A DNA stretch of 64,000 nt from Lachnospiraceae bacterium (GCA_024697595.1 JAILFK010000043.1:40579-104578), one strand, 5' to 3'; counted from the stretch's first letter, positions 27,564 to 37,265 are shown. Numbers and translations are program-made. The notes: generated by a model not told the origin, from the sequence alone.

Positions 27564-30101
27564 TTAGTACAACTTTGCATCAGCTGAAGTATAATTGTCC
27601 ACATAACTTTCTTTTATCATCAAAGGTATTAATACACCAATTACTATATATGCCAGAATACATAAGAGCATCGGCCAGATTACAAGTTTAAAAGTAAACA
27701 TCCACATTCCACCAGCAATAACCTGTATGAATAAATAGTTTAGCAACCACCCCACTGTCAGCACAAATATACATGTAATACCAACTCTATACAGGCTTTC
27801 ACCCATGAGCATAGCTTTGATCTGCTTTCTTGTCATTCCAATGGCATGAAGAGTTTTCAATTCCATCTTTCTCTCATTAATAGATGTGACAGTCAGATTA
27901 ATCCAATTTAATACACCAATTAACCCCAGTATAAAACTCAACACTCCTCCAACCAGCAGATAGGTCTTTATCATATTTTCAAAATCCCTCATATAATATG
28001 CTCTGGAAGTATATGCCAACTCAGGCACATCTGTCTCACAATATTTGCTTATTTCATTTTCAATAGTTTCTGTCTTCGCCTCATCCACATTAACAAATAA
28101 TTTCATAGCACCAGCAGCATCAGGAACCTGTATCAAATACTCATCCCTTGGCAATATATAGCCAAAGCCAATACTATCACTATATTCTGGTCCCATTGGA
28201 ATTGGCAATTCACCTATTGCCAGAACTTCATATTCCTTCTTATTCCCATTGGGAAATTCTACCAATGCTTTTTCTCCCACATTATAAAAGGAGCAGATAC
28301 CTTTACCTTCGTACATGTCAGGGTGGGTCACAATTACATAATCTCCTGATTGAAATTTTTCCCAATCAACCTGACCATGACATATCTCCAACTCATTAAA
28401 AGGCAATTCATCAATTCCAAATATTTTAGCCGAAATCATTTTACCCTTAGTAACCATCGCATCATATTTTTCCTGTGGCATCATATAAGTACCATTTTCA
28501 TCATAGAACTTCTCAACCCGTCCAAGGGTCACATCATTCATGTGTTGCACACAAGTTGACATATATGCCAGCCCCGTTTCAGTCACTCCGTCTAACGAGC
28601 TAATATAATCGACAGTATCCTGATTTACTCCTTCATAATCATCATTTAAGTCACTTGGGTTAAGAATAGAAGCATTAGTAATCATAAAATCAGAGTTAAT
28701 CGAGCCTGCCAGATATTTCTTGGCATCAAATCCTTCTGTCACAGACACTGTTGCATTTATCAAAATAATACTGAGAGCCAGAGACAATACAACTACAGCA
28801 GTCTTTTTGAAATTTCTCTTTAAATTCTCCTGGGCCATAGTCCATGGAGTGACTTTTCTAGTCTTTCTCTTAGCTGCCAGTTTCTCACCCTTATATTCAC
28901 TATAACGAACCGCTTCAACCGGTGATATTTGACTTATAACTTTCCCCGGTTTTCTACAACTCATCCTTACAGTAATCCACGAGAAGATCGCACTAAACAA
29001 GAATATACGGGCATCCGGATATACAACTCCTGAAATACCTTGCAAGGTTTCTGCAACCATTGGAAACAATTCGATTGAAATAATATATCCCATTAATAGA
29101 CCTAACGGAATTCCAACTATACTTAAAATATCTGCTTGCAATACAACCATCTTCTTCAACTGCTTATTGGTCAATCCAATAGTCTTCAACAGGCCATAAT
29201 ACTGAACCTCTGATGACACCGCTATATAAAAAATGTTGAAAATAATAAGATACCCTGATCCTATAATCAACGCCAAAATCAGCACTATCATGGCAACTGT
29301 ATTAAAATCAATCGTACTTCCTGCAAATGCCCAGTTAATTCCATCATTTACATCATCACCAAATCCTAATCTGCTTTTCAAATCAGCCATCTGCTTCTCT
29401 AAGTTAATAGAAGTTGCAAAATCAAAATTGGGATTTAGACATCCAGAATATATTCCTTTATCTAGATTTGTCTTCTTATCAGCCTCTGTCTTCCAGACCG
29501 GCGCATACTTCTCCTGATACTCCTTGGACAAATAAATCTGATTTACTAAAATATCCGCAGGCTTATCCCAGTATCCTGATAAAATAAAGTCCCCTTCAAG
29601 TTCTTCTTCACCAGTATCAATTGTCAAATGTACCGTCGACCCAAGCTCATGCTTTACGCCCAAATCATCCAACACCTTGGTACAGGTAGCAATCTCGTTT
29701 TCCTTTTCCGGCAAATGTCCTGTAGTAGGCTTACAAAATGAAGTTTGTGCCTCCAGGGGCAATACATATCTCACTTCACTATAATCTTCATATAACTCTG
29801 CATTGCTGGCTGTGCCCACATAGATACTGTAACTCAGATTGGAGATTTTAGAATCAGATTCAAGTTTCTGATACTCCTCCTCGGTCATAAACTTAAAACC
29901 AGCCATGGAACTTGTTCCGACCTGATACATGGTATTTTTCTGATATTCAATCACAACACTTCCTCCTATTGAGAAAAGTGTTGTCATCATAATTGTTGTG
30001 AGAATAATTGCAAAGATAATCATTATATTTCGACGTAAATTCGCCTTCATATTTTTGATACATAAATTATAAAGGCATCTCTTGTTACTAACATTTCTCA
30101 T
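27564..30101 (-). CDS. FtsX/MacB-type ABC transporter permease
   Basis: The 845-residue membrane protein has two FtsX-like halves. Each has a helix followed by a large extracytoplasmic domain (about 50-255 and 440-690), and helix bundles lie around 270-380 and at the C-terminus. This is the plan of exporters for antimicrobial peptides or lipoproteins. ATG 30101 lies inside the end of the ATPase gene, giving a 14-base overlap and likely translational coupling. A longer frame to 30158 would be an artefact of the overlap. The neighbouring two-component genes suggest a peptide-sensing and detoxification module. Confidence 0.85.
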   Translation of the reverse strand: MRNVSNKRCLYNLCIKNMKANLRRNIMIIFAIILTTIMMTTLFSIGGSVVIEYQKNTMYQVGTSSMAGFKFMTEEEYQKLESDSKISNLSYSIYVGTASNAELYEDYSEVRYVLPLEAQTSFCKPTTGHLPEKENEIATCTKVLDDLGVKHELGSTVHLTIDTGEEELEGDFILSGYWDKPADILVNQIYLSKEYQEKYAPVWKTEADKKTNLDKGIYSGCLNPNFDFATSINLEKQMADLKSRLGFGDDVNDGINWAFAGSTIDFNTVAMIVLILALIIGSGYLIIFNIFYIAVSSEVQYYGLLKTIGLTNKQLKKMVVLQADILSIVGIPLGLLMGYIISIELFPMVAETLQGISGVVYPDARIFLFSAIFSWITVRMSCRKPGKVISQISPVEAVRYSEYKGEKLAAKRKTRKVTPWTMAQENLKRNFKKTAVVVLSLALSIILINATVSVTEGFDAKKYLAGSINSDFMITNASILNPSDLNDDYEGVNQDTVDYISSLDGVTETGLAYMSTCVQHMNDVTLGRVEKFYDENGTYMMPQEKYDAMVTKGKMISAKIFGIDELPFNELEICHGQVDWEKFQSGDYVIVTHPDMYEGKGICSFYNVGEKALVEFPNGNKKEYEVLAIGELPIPMGPEYSDSIGFGYILPRDEYLIQVPDAAGAMKLFVNVDEAKTETIENEISKYCETDVPELAYTSRAYYMRDFENMIKTYLLVGGVLSFILGLIGVLNWINLTVTSINERKMELKTLHAIGMTRKQIKAMLMGESLYRVGITCIFVLTVGWLLNYLFIQVIAGGMWMFTFKLVIWPMLLCILAYIVIGVLIPLMIKESYVDNYTSADAKLY

Positions 30102-30759
30102 ATAAAACACCATCCTCAATCCTAATAATACGATCTGCCATCTGTGCAATTTCCTCATTGTGAGTAATTAAAATCATAGTCTGATTAAGCTTATTGCTTG
30201 TTGTTTTCAGTAGTCCCATGACATCTAGACTTGTCTTGGAATCCAAATTACCAGTTGGTTCATCCGCAAGTATGATAGCTGGTTTTGTTGCAAGAGCTCT
30301 GGCAATTGCCACTCGCTGCTGTTGCCCTCCAGACAATTGATTAGGCATGCTGTTTTTCTTCTCCGTCAAACCTAGAATATCGATAATCTCATTTACATAA
30401 TCCTCTTCAATCTCATTACCATCCAGCTGAATCGGCAACACAATATTCTCATACACATTCAACACCGGCACAAGATTATAGGCCTGGAATACAAATCCGA
30501 TTTTCCTTCTGCGAAATATGGTAAGCTCTTCGTCTTTCAATGAAAATATATCCTTACCATCAATATACACCTTGCCCTCTGTCGGTCTGTCCAATCCACC
30601 CAACATATGAAGCAATGTTGATTTTCCGCTTCCGCTTGTACCCACAACGGCAACAAACTCTCCCCGGGAAACTGAGATATCCACCCCATCAATTGCTTTG
30701 ACTGTTACACTAGTCTGATTATAATATTTCTTCAATTCTTCTGTTCTTAATATTTCCAT
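30088..30759 (-). CDS. ABC transporter ATP-binding protein (MacB/LolD type)
   Basis: The 223-residue ATPase has Walker A GTSGSGKST, the Q-loop, the signature LSGGQQQR and Walker B ILADEPTGNLDSKT, whose long form is typical of the MacB/LolD/BceA group. It powers the FtsX-type permease encoded next. The gene starts only 15 bases after a strong terminator-like hairpin. Confidence 0.92.
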   Translation of the reverse strand: MEILRTEELKKYYNQTSVTVKAIDGVDISVSRGEFVAVVGTSGSGKSTLLHMLGGLDRPTEGKVYIDGKDIFSLKDEELTIFRRRKIGFVFQAYNLVPVLNVYENIVLPIQLDGNEIEEDYVNEIIDILGLTEKKNSMPNQLSGGQQQRVAIARALATKPAIILADEPTGNLDSKTSLDVMGLLKTTSNKLNQTMILITHNEEIAQMADRIIRIEDGVLYEKC

Positions 30760-30773
30760 CTGATAATCTCCTC

Positions 30774-30811
30774 ATAAAAAATGCTAAGTACAACTTTTAT
30801 GTACCTAGCAT
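30774..30811 (-). terminator. Terminator between kinase and ABC genes
   Basis: On the minus strand ATGCTAGGTAC and GTACTTAGCAT pair over 11 positions and are followed by TTTTTTT. No promoter fits between it and the ATPase gene, so the transporter genes probably depend on partial read-through. Confidence 0.8.
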
Positions 30812-30862
30812 ATCATCAATATCTTTCCATATTCTTTCCAAAATATAACAATTCTGTCACAT

Positions 30863-31711
30863 TTACATTCTCTTTGGGAAATATATTTCAAAGCAACTAC
30901 CTTTTCCCAATTCTGACTTCAGTCTAATGTATCCACCTTGCTCCTCTACAATCTGACGAGCAAGAAATAGTCCAACACCGATTCCTTTCTCGTCATGAAC
31001 ACTACTGCTTCTGTAAAATCTGCTAAAAACTTTCGGGCTTTCATGCTCAGAAATTCCAATACCATGATCTGTTATTTTAATTCCTGCAAACATCTCATGT
31101 TCAAGCATGTCAACTTCAATCTCTGAATTCTCCGGAGAATATTTAATTGCGTTATCAATAATATTACTTGCAGCCTCTATGGCCCACTTCTTATCAATAC
31201 ACGCCAGTATAGTGCTGTCATCAGAAGCATCCCACATCTTTCTGATAACAATATGCTTTCCAGTGGCTTTGGAAATATTTCCTCTAATAGCCTCTTCTGC
31301 AACCTCAGCCAATGAATCAGTTCTCTGCTCAAAGACAAATATTCCAGTCTCCAATCTGGACACTTTCACCAAGGCCTGCATCAATTCATTTAGTTTCCTG
31401 CTCTGATTATATATCTGACTCACATATTCCTGCTGATCATCTCTTGCACTTTCCTCCAGAAGTTCTGAATACATCATAATATTGGTCAAGGGAGTTTTCA
31501 CCTGATGAGAAATGTTGGTGACCAACTCTTCTATTCTGGATTTCTCCTCACTGACCTTCTCTGCGGCTATAGTCTGTTGATTCAAATACTGGTATAACTT
31601 CGTCTGAAGTTTTGATAATTCTGATTCATCGAATTTATATTCCTCAAACTCTCCACTTATTGCTTCATCCAACATCTGATTCAGCAATTTATATTCGCTT
31701 CTTCTCAGCAT
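30863..31711 (-). CDS. Sensor histidine kinase without membrane segments
   Basis: The 282-residue kinase has a helical N-terminus (about 1-60). The phospho-acceptor His is in NISHQVKTPLTN (about residue 69). The ATP-binding domain has its N-box in NIIDNAIKYSPEN and G-boxes in DHGIGI and GIGVGLFLARQ. No transmembrane helix or signal peptide is present, unlike BceS-type kinases that normally have two. ATG 31711 follows GGGAG; it begins 4 bases after the regulator stop. Signal input may come from the permease, as known for Bce systems, or from the cytoplasm. Confidence 0.87.
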   Translation of the reverse strand: MLRRSEYKLLNQMLDEAISGEFEEYKFDESELSKLQTKLYQYLNQQTIAAEKVSEEKSRIEELVTNISHQVKTPLTNIMMYSELLEESARDDQQEYVSQIYNQSRKLNELMQALVKVSRLETGIFVFEQRTDSLAEVAEEAIRGNISKATGKHIVIRKMWDASDDSTILACIDKKWAIEAASNIIDNAIKYSPENSEIEVDMLEHEMFAGIKITDHGIGISEHESPKVFSRFYRSSSVHDEKGIGVGLFLARQIVEEQGGYIRLKSELGKGSCFEIYFPKRM

Positions 31712-31715
31712 TTTC

Positions 31716-32375
31716 TTACTCCCACCTGAACACATATCCAATTCCATATACTGTATGTATAAGTTTTAAATCATCACTTTCTATCTTATCACGCAACCTT
31801 TTAACGGACACGGTAAGAGCATTTTCATCAACAAACTGTTGATTCTGCCATACATATTCTATCAGCTTATCTCGTGTAATTGTTGCCCCGGCATTTTCCA
31901 CCAGATATCTCAGCAGACGAATCTCAGTCTTACTAAAATCAATTTCCTGACCATTCTTATAGAATTTCAGATTATCAAAATCAAGCTTCAGTCCATTTTG
32001 CTTATATAAAGTCTGCACAGAGTTCTTATCTAATAACTTCTGCACGCGAAGTCGTAAAGCCATTAATGAAAAAGGCTTCTTCACATAATCATCAGCACCC
32101 AGACTCAAGCCTGCAATTTCATCCATCTCAGAATCGTTTGCTGTAATAATTAAAATCGGAACATCTGATTTCCGTCGAATACTCTTTAACAAATCCAGAC
32201 CGCTTCCATCCGGCAGATTTATATCCAAAATAATAAGATCAGCATTATCAATTTGCTCTACTTCATTAAGACAATAAAATGATTTAAAGCAGTAATTCTC
32301 TGTTCCCAGAGTCAACTCAATCCCTTGATTTATTGCATGATCATCCTCAATAATATAAATGTATTTCTTATTCAC
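31716..32375 (-). CDS. OmpR-family response regulator
   Basis: The 219-residue protein has a receiver domain with acidic pocket EDD, the phospho-acceptor Asp in LIILDINLPDG and the conserved Lys in YVKKPFS. A winged-helix DNA-binding domain follows (about 125-219). I prefer GTG 32375, which has GAGG nine bases upstream; ATG 32384 directly abuts that GAGG. It forms a pair with the kinase and probably controls the ABC exporter. Confidence 0.88.
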   Translation of the reverse strand: MNKKYIYIIEDDHAINQGIELTLGTENYCFKSFYCLNEVEQIDNADLIILDINLPDGSGLDLLKSIRRKSDVPILIITANDSEMDEIAGLSLGADDYVKKPFSLMALRLRVQKLLDKNSVQTLYKQNGLKLDFDNLKFYKNGQEIDFSKTEIRLLRYLVENAGATITRDKLIEYVWQNQQFVDENALTVSVKRLRDKIESDDLKLIHTVYGIGYVFRWE

Positions 32376-32501
32376 AATTACCATCCTCGCATAAATACTT
32401 CTATAATATTTTCTTCCCATGATAAATGTGGAGAGTTTTCACTAGCCATCTCTTATATTTGATCTAATAAGGTATTTAAATGTATTTTCAAACCCTCCTA
32501 C

Positions 32502-32564
32502 TTCTAGCAAAACCTTTTTGTCATACTACTATTCTAGCAAATAATGGTTTTCTATCGTAGTATG
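32502..32564. repeat. Direct and inverted repeats upstream of the response regulator
   Basis: TTCTAGCAAA occurs at 32502 and 32532, exactly 30 bases apart (about three helix turns). CATACTAC at 32522 and GTAGTATG at 32557 form an inverted repeat around the second copy. They lie upstream of the response regulator gene and are candidate regulator binding sites. Confidence 0.5.
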
Positions 32565-32583
32565 AATTTTTCTGCTTTATAAT

Positions 32584-32615
32584 TAAAAGAGCCCACCAAA
32601 ATTTGATGAGCTCTC
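32584..32615 (-). terminator. Terminator of lysS
   Basis: On the minus strand GAGAGCTCATCA pairs with TGGTGGGCTCTT (some G-U) and is followed by TTAATT, about 25 bases after lysS. Confidence 0.75.
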
Positions 32616-32640
32616 AACTATACATAATATCTTTATTAAA

Positions 32641-34677
32641 TTAGTATAACTTCGCACCAGCTGGAATGTGGTTATCCACCATAAGAAGATGCAACTCTTC
32701 TCCATCTGAATCCTTAAGGTTATTTACTGCACTAAGCAACATTCCACAAGACTCAATTCCCATCATAGCTCGTGGTGGAAGATTTGTGATTGCCACAAGT
32801 GTCTTTCCAACCAATTCCTCTGGCTCATAGAACTCATGAATTCCTGAGAGAATGATTCTATCTGTACCTGTTCCATCGTCCAAAGTAAACTGTAATAACT
32901 TCTTAGACTTTGGAACAGCCTCACACTTCTTAACCTTTACAGCTCTGAAGTCCGACTTGCTAAATGTATCAAAATCCACCTGCTCCTCAAAGAGTGGCTC
33001 AACCTTTACATTCGAAAAGTCTATCTTGGAATTTGGTGTAAAGAATCCATTATTATCTCCTGATGTCTCGCTCTTAGCCTTCTTGTCAGCATCTAGTGAC
33101 TTCATAGTCGGGAAGAGAAGTACATCTCTGATAGCTGCTGAATCTGTAAGCAACATTACCAATCTATCGATACCGTATCCGATACCACCTGTTGGAGGCA
33201 TACCAATCTCAAGAGCATTCAAGAAATCCTCATCTGTATGCTCAGCCTCATCATCACCTGCTGCCGCGTTGGCATCCTGTGCTGCAAAACGCTCTCTTTG
33301 ATCAATTGGATCATTAAGCTCTGAATAAGCATTACACATTTCCCATGTATTGATAAATAATTCGAATCTCTCTACCTTGCTTGGATCACTTGGTTTCTTC
33401 TTTGTAAGTGGAGAAATCTCAATTGGATGATCCATGATAAATGTAGGCTGAATGAGGTTCTTCTCGCAATACTCCTCAAAGAAGATATTTAAAATATCAC
33501 CCTTCTTGTGGAAGTCCTCATACTCAAGACCCTTCTCATCAGCTAAAGCCTTGGCAGACTCATCATCTAATGTATCAAAGTCTACTCCAGCATACTTCTT
33601 TACGGCATCTGTCATTGTAAGTCTCTCAAAAGGCTTTCCTAAATCAATCTCTGTACCCTGGTATGAGATCTTAGTAGAACCACATACCTTTTCTGCTAAA
33701 TATCTAAACATTGACTCTGTAAGCTCCATCATACCCTCGTAATCAGTGTATGCCTGGTACAACTCCATCAATGTAAACTCAGGATTATGACGTGTGTCAA
33801 CACCCTCATTTCTAAACACACGGCCGATTTCGAAAACTCTCTCCAAACCGCCGACAATCAATCTCTTTAAGTAAAGCTCCAAAGAAATACGAAGTTTTAC
33901 ATCCTCATTCAAAGCATTGTAATGTGTCTCAAATGGACGCGCTGCCGCACCACCTGCATTTGACACAAGCATAGGTGTCTCAACCTCCATAAAGTCACGG
34001 TCAGCCAGGAAGTTTCTAATCTCTCTGATAATCTGAGATCTCTTGATAAATACATCCTTGCTGTCCTGATTCATAATCAAGTCTACGTATCTCTGTCTAT
34101 ATTTTGTATCTGTATCTGTTAAACCATGGAATTTCTCTGGCAATACCTGCAATGACTTTGAAAGTAATGTCATTTCCTCTGCATGAATAGACACCTCTCC
34201 TGTCATTGTACGGAAAGCATATCCCTTCACGCCCCAAATATCACCTATATCTGACTTCTTAAAGGTAGCGTACAACTCATCTCCAAGAGCATCCTTGGAA
34301 GCATAAATCTGTACAGTCCCCTTTAAATCCTGAATATTTGCAAATGATGCTTTTCCCATCACACGCTTGAACATCATACGACCTGCTATACAAACCTCGA
34401 TTGGCTTTGCATCCATAATCGCTCTGCGCTCATTATAATCAGCTTTTTTGGCTTCTCTTGCAGCCTGCTCATCAAGACCATCTAAATTAACAGGTGCTCT
34501 TCCTGCCAATAACTCGTCCTCGTGAGCGCAGTATAAAGCCTTGACCTCATCGCTGTGATGTGTCACATCATATTTTGTTATCTCAAAAGGATCACAACCT
34601 GCCTCCTGTAGGTTAGCCAACTTCTCGCGGCGAACCTTTAGAAGCTGATTTAAATCCTGCTCCTGTCCATTTGCCAT
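32641..34677 (-). CDS. lysS: Lysyl-tRNA synthetase with C-terminal tRNA-binding domain
   Basis: A class II lysyl-tRNA synthetase of 678 residues; the usual length is near 500. The anticodon-binding OB domain (about 60-180) is followed by the catalytic core. Motif 2 is in GRVFRNEGVDTRHNPEF and motif 3 in GGIGYGIDRLVML. After a Ser/Asp-rich linker (about 535-570), residues 570-678 match the EMAP-II/Trbp111 domain (FDTFSKSDFRAVKV, LPPRAMMGIESCGMLL). That domain is normally found at the end of MetRS or as a free protein, and it binds tRNA non-specifically. The fusion should raise tRNA affinity. AGAGG precedes the ATG. Confidence 0.93.
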   Translation of the reverse strand: MANGQEQDLNQLLKVRREKLANLQEAGCDPFEITKYDVTHHSDEVKALYCAHEDELLAGRAPVNLDGLDEQAAREAKKADYNERRAIMDAKPIEVCIAGRMMFKRVMGKASFANIQDLKGTVQIYASKDALGDELYATFKKSDIGDIWGVKGYAFRTMTGEVSIHAEEMTLLSKSLQVLPEKFHGLTDTDTKYRQRYVDLIMNQDSKDVFIKRSQIIREIRNFLADRDFMEVETPMLVSNAGGAAARPFETHYNALNEDVKLRISLELYLKRLIVGGLERVFEIGRVFRNEGVDTRHNPEFTLMELYQAYTDYEGMMELTESMFRYLAEKVCGSTKISYQGTEIDLGKPFERLTMTDAVKKYAGVDFDTLDDESAKALADEKGLEYEDFHKKGDILNIFFEEYCEKNLIQPTFIMDHPIEISPLTKKKPSDPSKVERFELFINTWEMCNAYSELNDPIDQRERFAAQDANAAAGDDEAEHTDEDFLNALEIGMPPTGGIGYGIDRLVMLLTDSAAIRDVLLFPTMKSLDADKKAKSETSGDNNGFFTPNSKIDFSNVKVEPLFEEQVDFDTFSKSDFRAVKVKKCEAVPKSKKLLQFTLDDGTGTDRIILSGIHEFYEPEELVGKTLVAITNLPPRAMMGIESCGMLLSAVNNLKDSDGEELHLLMVDNHIPAGAKLY

Positions 34678-34734
34678 TATTTTTGTTACCTCTTCTATCT
34701 ATATTTAATAATCAAATTTTCACCAACTATAAGT

Positions 34735-35214
34735 TTATGAATGTTTGATAGAGAGAATCTTGAACTCTGCTGCCTCTCCGTCTGGAGTCTCAACAGTTAC
34801 AACATCTCCCTCAGAATGCCCAATAATTGCACTTCCTACAGGTGACTCATTTGAAATTCTATTATTCAAACTACTTGCCTCTGTAGAACCAACGATCTTG
34901 TACTCGTACTCATCACCAAATTCAACATCTAAAATCTTAACTGTTGCACCGATACCAGCCTTGGTAGTATCTGCATTCTTCTCATCATGAATCTCAGCAT
35001 TCTTTAAAATCTCCTCGATCTCCTCGATTCTAGCCTCGATCTCAGCCTGCTCTTCCTTAGCCGCATCGTACTCAGCGTTCTCTGATAAATCTCCCTGAGC
35101 TCTTGCCTCTTTTAACTTCTCAGCAACCTCATCACGGCGCTCTACTTTAAGCTCTTCAAGCTCTGCTTCTAACTTCTCTTTTCCTTCAATTGTTAAGACA
35201 GTTTTCTTTTCCAT
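34735..35214 (-). CDS. greA: Transcription elongation factor
   Basis: GreA stimulates RNA polymerase to cleave backtracked RNA. The 159 residues form the N-terminal coiled coil (about 10-75, with GDLSENAEYDAAKEEQ carrying the acidic tip) and the C-terminal FKBP-like domain (SPVGSAIIGHSEGDVV). It has its own strong promoter and is followed by lysS; the greA-lysS order is common in Firmicutes. Confidence 0.96.
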   Translation of the reverse strand: MEKKTVLTIEGKEKLEAELEELKVERRDEVAEKLKEARAQGDLSENAEYDAAKEEQAEIEARIEEIEEILKNAEIHDEKNADTTKAGIGATVKILDVEFGDEYEYKIVGSTEASSLNNRISNESPVGSAIIGHSEGDVVTVETPDGEAAEFKILSIKHS

Positions 35215-35274
35215 GGAATATACGTCCTTTCTTAATTAATGGCCTAATTAGCCTAGTTTCACACAGTAAAAAAT

Positions 35275-35303
35275 ATTATATCTATATACCCCTATATTGT
35301 CAA
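35275..35303 (-). promoter_or_regulatory. Consensus promoter of greA-lysS
   Basis: Perfect TTGACA (35298-35303), a 17-base spacer and perfect TATAAT (35275-35280) on the minus strand, about 60 bases before the greA ATG. Confidence 0.9.
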
Positions 35304-35334
35304 GGTGAGCCCCCATTTTATCAACATTTATCAA

Positions 35335-35389
35335 CAAAAAATACCGACTCAAACGGCCTATATTTAGTCTAGCCATTACCCGTCGGTAT
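35335..35389 (-). terminator. Terminator of the coaX-dusB transcript
   Basis: ATACCGAC and GTCGGTAT enclose a 33-base loop that contains a further GGCC-rich inner stem. On the minus strand TTTTTG follows. It lies between dusB and the greA promoter. Confidence 0.75.
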
Positions 35390-35433
35390 AAAATATTTTT
35401 CTTATATTATTTTTTATTGAGAGAAATAATTTC

Positions 35434-36414
35434 CTAACTCATAAATTTCTCAAAAAGCTCTTTTAGCTCCTGATAGGTTTCCACCTCATTTATCATACCT
35501 CTAAGCTTTGAGGCATTGTGGTATCCCCCGGTGTACCAAGCGGCATGTTTTCTGAACTCTCTGATTCCAGCCAGTTCATCTTCCTTCCACTCTATCTGCA
35601 TGGCTGCATGTCTCAACATCAAATCCACCATCTCATCTATAGGCGGTTTTCCAATTATCTCACCCGTCTCGAAATAATGCAAAATTTGAGAAAAGATCCA
35701 AGGATTTCCCTGGGCACCACGGCCTATCATAAACCCGTCGCAGTTGGTGTGGTTCTTCATTGCCACCACGTCCTCAGGGCTAAATATATCACCATTTCCT
35801 ATAACAGGAATACTCACCGCATCCTTTACGGCAGCTATGATATCCCAATCTGCCTTACCTGAATAATACTGCTCCCTAGTTCGACCGTGAACTGCAATGG
35901 CAGCAACTCCCGCATCCTCAGCAATCTTAGCCATCTCCACAGCATTTACATGCTCCTCATCAAACCCTTTTCTGATTTTTACTGTCACAGGTTTTTCTAT
36001 GGCCTTAACAGTCTTGGCCATAATCTCTCCTGCTAACTTGGGATTTTTCATAAGAGCTGAGCCATCACCATTATTTACCACCTTTGGCACAGGACATCCC
36101 ATGTTGATGTCCAATATGTCAAATGGTTTTTCTTCAATCTTTTTTGCCATCTCACTGATACAATCTGGATCTGAGCCAAATAGTTGCAATGAAACCGGCC
36201 TCTCGCTTTCATCTATCTCTAGAAGTTTATAAGTGTTTTTGTTATTAAACTGTATCGCCTTGGCACTGACCATCTCCATACATATGAGACCAGCACCCTG
36301 CTCTTTGCACAATATTCTAAAAGGTAAATCCGTCACTCCCGCCATTGGTGCCAAGACCAGGTTATTGTCCAAAGTCACATCACCAATCCTTAAGCCTTTA
36401 TATTCTGGATTCAT
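35434..36414 (-). CDS. dusB: tRNA-dihydrouridine synthase
   Basis: This FMN enzyme reduces uridines in the tRNA D-loop. The 326-residue TIM-barrel protein has LAPMAGVTDLPFR at the start, the catalytic Cys in NMGCPVPKV, KIRKGFD and the phosphate-binding GNGDIFSPED and GRGAQGNPW segments. GGAG precedes the ATG. It follows coaX closely and probably shares its transcript. Confidence 0.94.
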   Translation of the reverse strand: MNPEYKGLRIGDVTLDNNLVLAPMAGVTDLPFRILCKEQGAGLICMEMVSAKAIQFNNKNTYKLLEIDESERPVSLQLFGSDPDCISEMAKKIEEKPFDILDINMGCPVPKVVNNGDGSALMKNPKLAGEIMAKTVKAIEKPVTVKIRKGFDEEHVNAVEMAKIAEDAGVAAIAVHGRTREQYYSGKADWDIIAAVKDAVSIPVIGNGDIFSPEDVVAMKNHTNCDGFMIGRGAQGNPWIFSQILHYFETGEIIGKPPIDEMVDLMLRHAAMQIEWKEDELAGIREFRKHAAWYTGGYHNASKLRGMINEVETYQELKELFEKFMS

Positions 36415-36448
36415 CTATTACTCTCCTACTTGTATATAAAATATACTT

Positions 36449-37231
36449 TTATTTCTTTCTTTTTCGAGTCTGTTTATTATAAATAAATCTCATGCCCTGC
36501 AATGTGAGATTTGGATCATAGACATCTATACAATCAGTATTTTGGGCAATCATGCTTCCAAGACCGCCAGTGGCAACCACCTTGACGTTTTCATACCCAG
36601 ACTCTTGTATCATATTTTTTACGATGTATTCTGTCTGACCAATCTGGCCATATACCAGACCTGCTTGCATAGAAGATATGGTCTCTCTGGCCAAAATATT
36701 CTTTGGCTTTTTAATCTCAATTTCTGGAAGCTTGGCTGCATCCTCCCACAAAGCCTTGGCAGAAATTCTGACACCAGGAGCTGTAACACCGGCCACAAAA
36801 CCACCATTTTCATCCACCAAATCGTAAGTTGTGGCTGTACCAAAATCAAGAACAAGCACTGGACCGCCATACAATTCAAAAGCGCCGGCTGCATCCACGA
36901 TTCTATCGGCACCTATTTGTGCTGGGTTTTCTGTCATTATCTTGATTCCCGTCTTTATACCAGGCTCAACCAAAATCGGATTGATATCCATATATTTTAT
37001 AATTGCACTGACCAAAGAATGCATTACTGCAGGAACTACGCTTGCTATAATCACATCCTCTATATCATTTATTGATATATCATTTCTATCCAATATGTCT
37101 CTGATGGTTACACCGAACTCATCAGATGTACGCTGCATCTTGGTTGTCATTCGAAAACTTCCAAGTAATTTTTCATATTTAAAAACACCAATAGTAATAT
37201 TAGTGTTTCCCACATCCATTGCCATTAACAT
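36449..37231 (-). CDS. coaX: Type III pantothenate kinase
   Basis: CoaX phosphorylates pantothenate, the first step to coenzyme A. The 260-residue protein belongs to the ASKHA fold, with [11 protein letters not shown] as the phosphate loop, [12 protein letters not shown] and [12 protein letters not shown]. The type III enzyme is not inhibited by CoA in known members. It lies next to the biotin-ligase-like gene, as in many Firmicutes where coaX and birA adjoin. Confidence 0.94.
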   Translation of the reverse strand: MLMAMDVGNTNITIGVFKYEKLLGSFRMTTKMQRTSDEFGVTIRDILDRNDISINDIEDVIIASVVPAVMHSLVSAIIKYMDINPILVEPGIKTGIKIMTENPAQIGADRIVDAAGAFELYGGPVLVLDFGTATTYDLVDENGGFVAGVTAPGVRISAKALWEDAAKLPEIEIKKPKNILARETISSMQAGLVYGQIGQTEYIVKNMIQESGYENVKVVATGGLGSMIAQNTDCIDVYDPNLTLQGMRFIYNKQTRKRKK

Positions 37232-37265
37232 AAGGCTTTACCTCTCTAACTTTCTAGCCATAATA

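Noticed and set aside
36542..37075. Plus-strand frame of 177 codons opposite coaX
   Set aside because: It lies wholly inside coaX, is rich in His and Cys as antisense shadows often are, and has no ribosome site.
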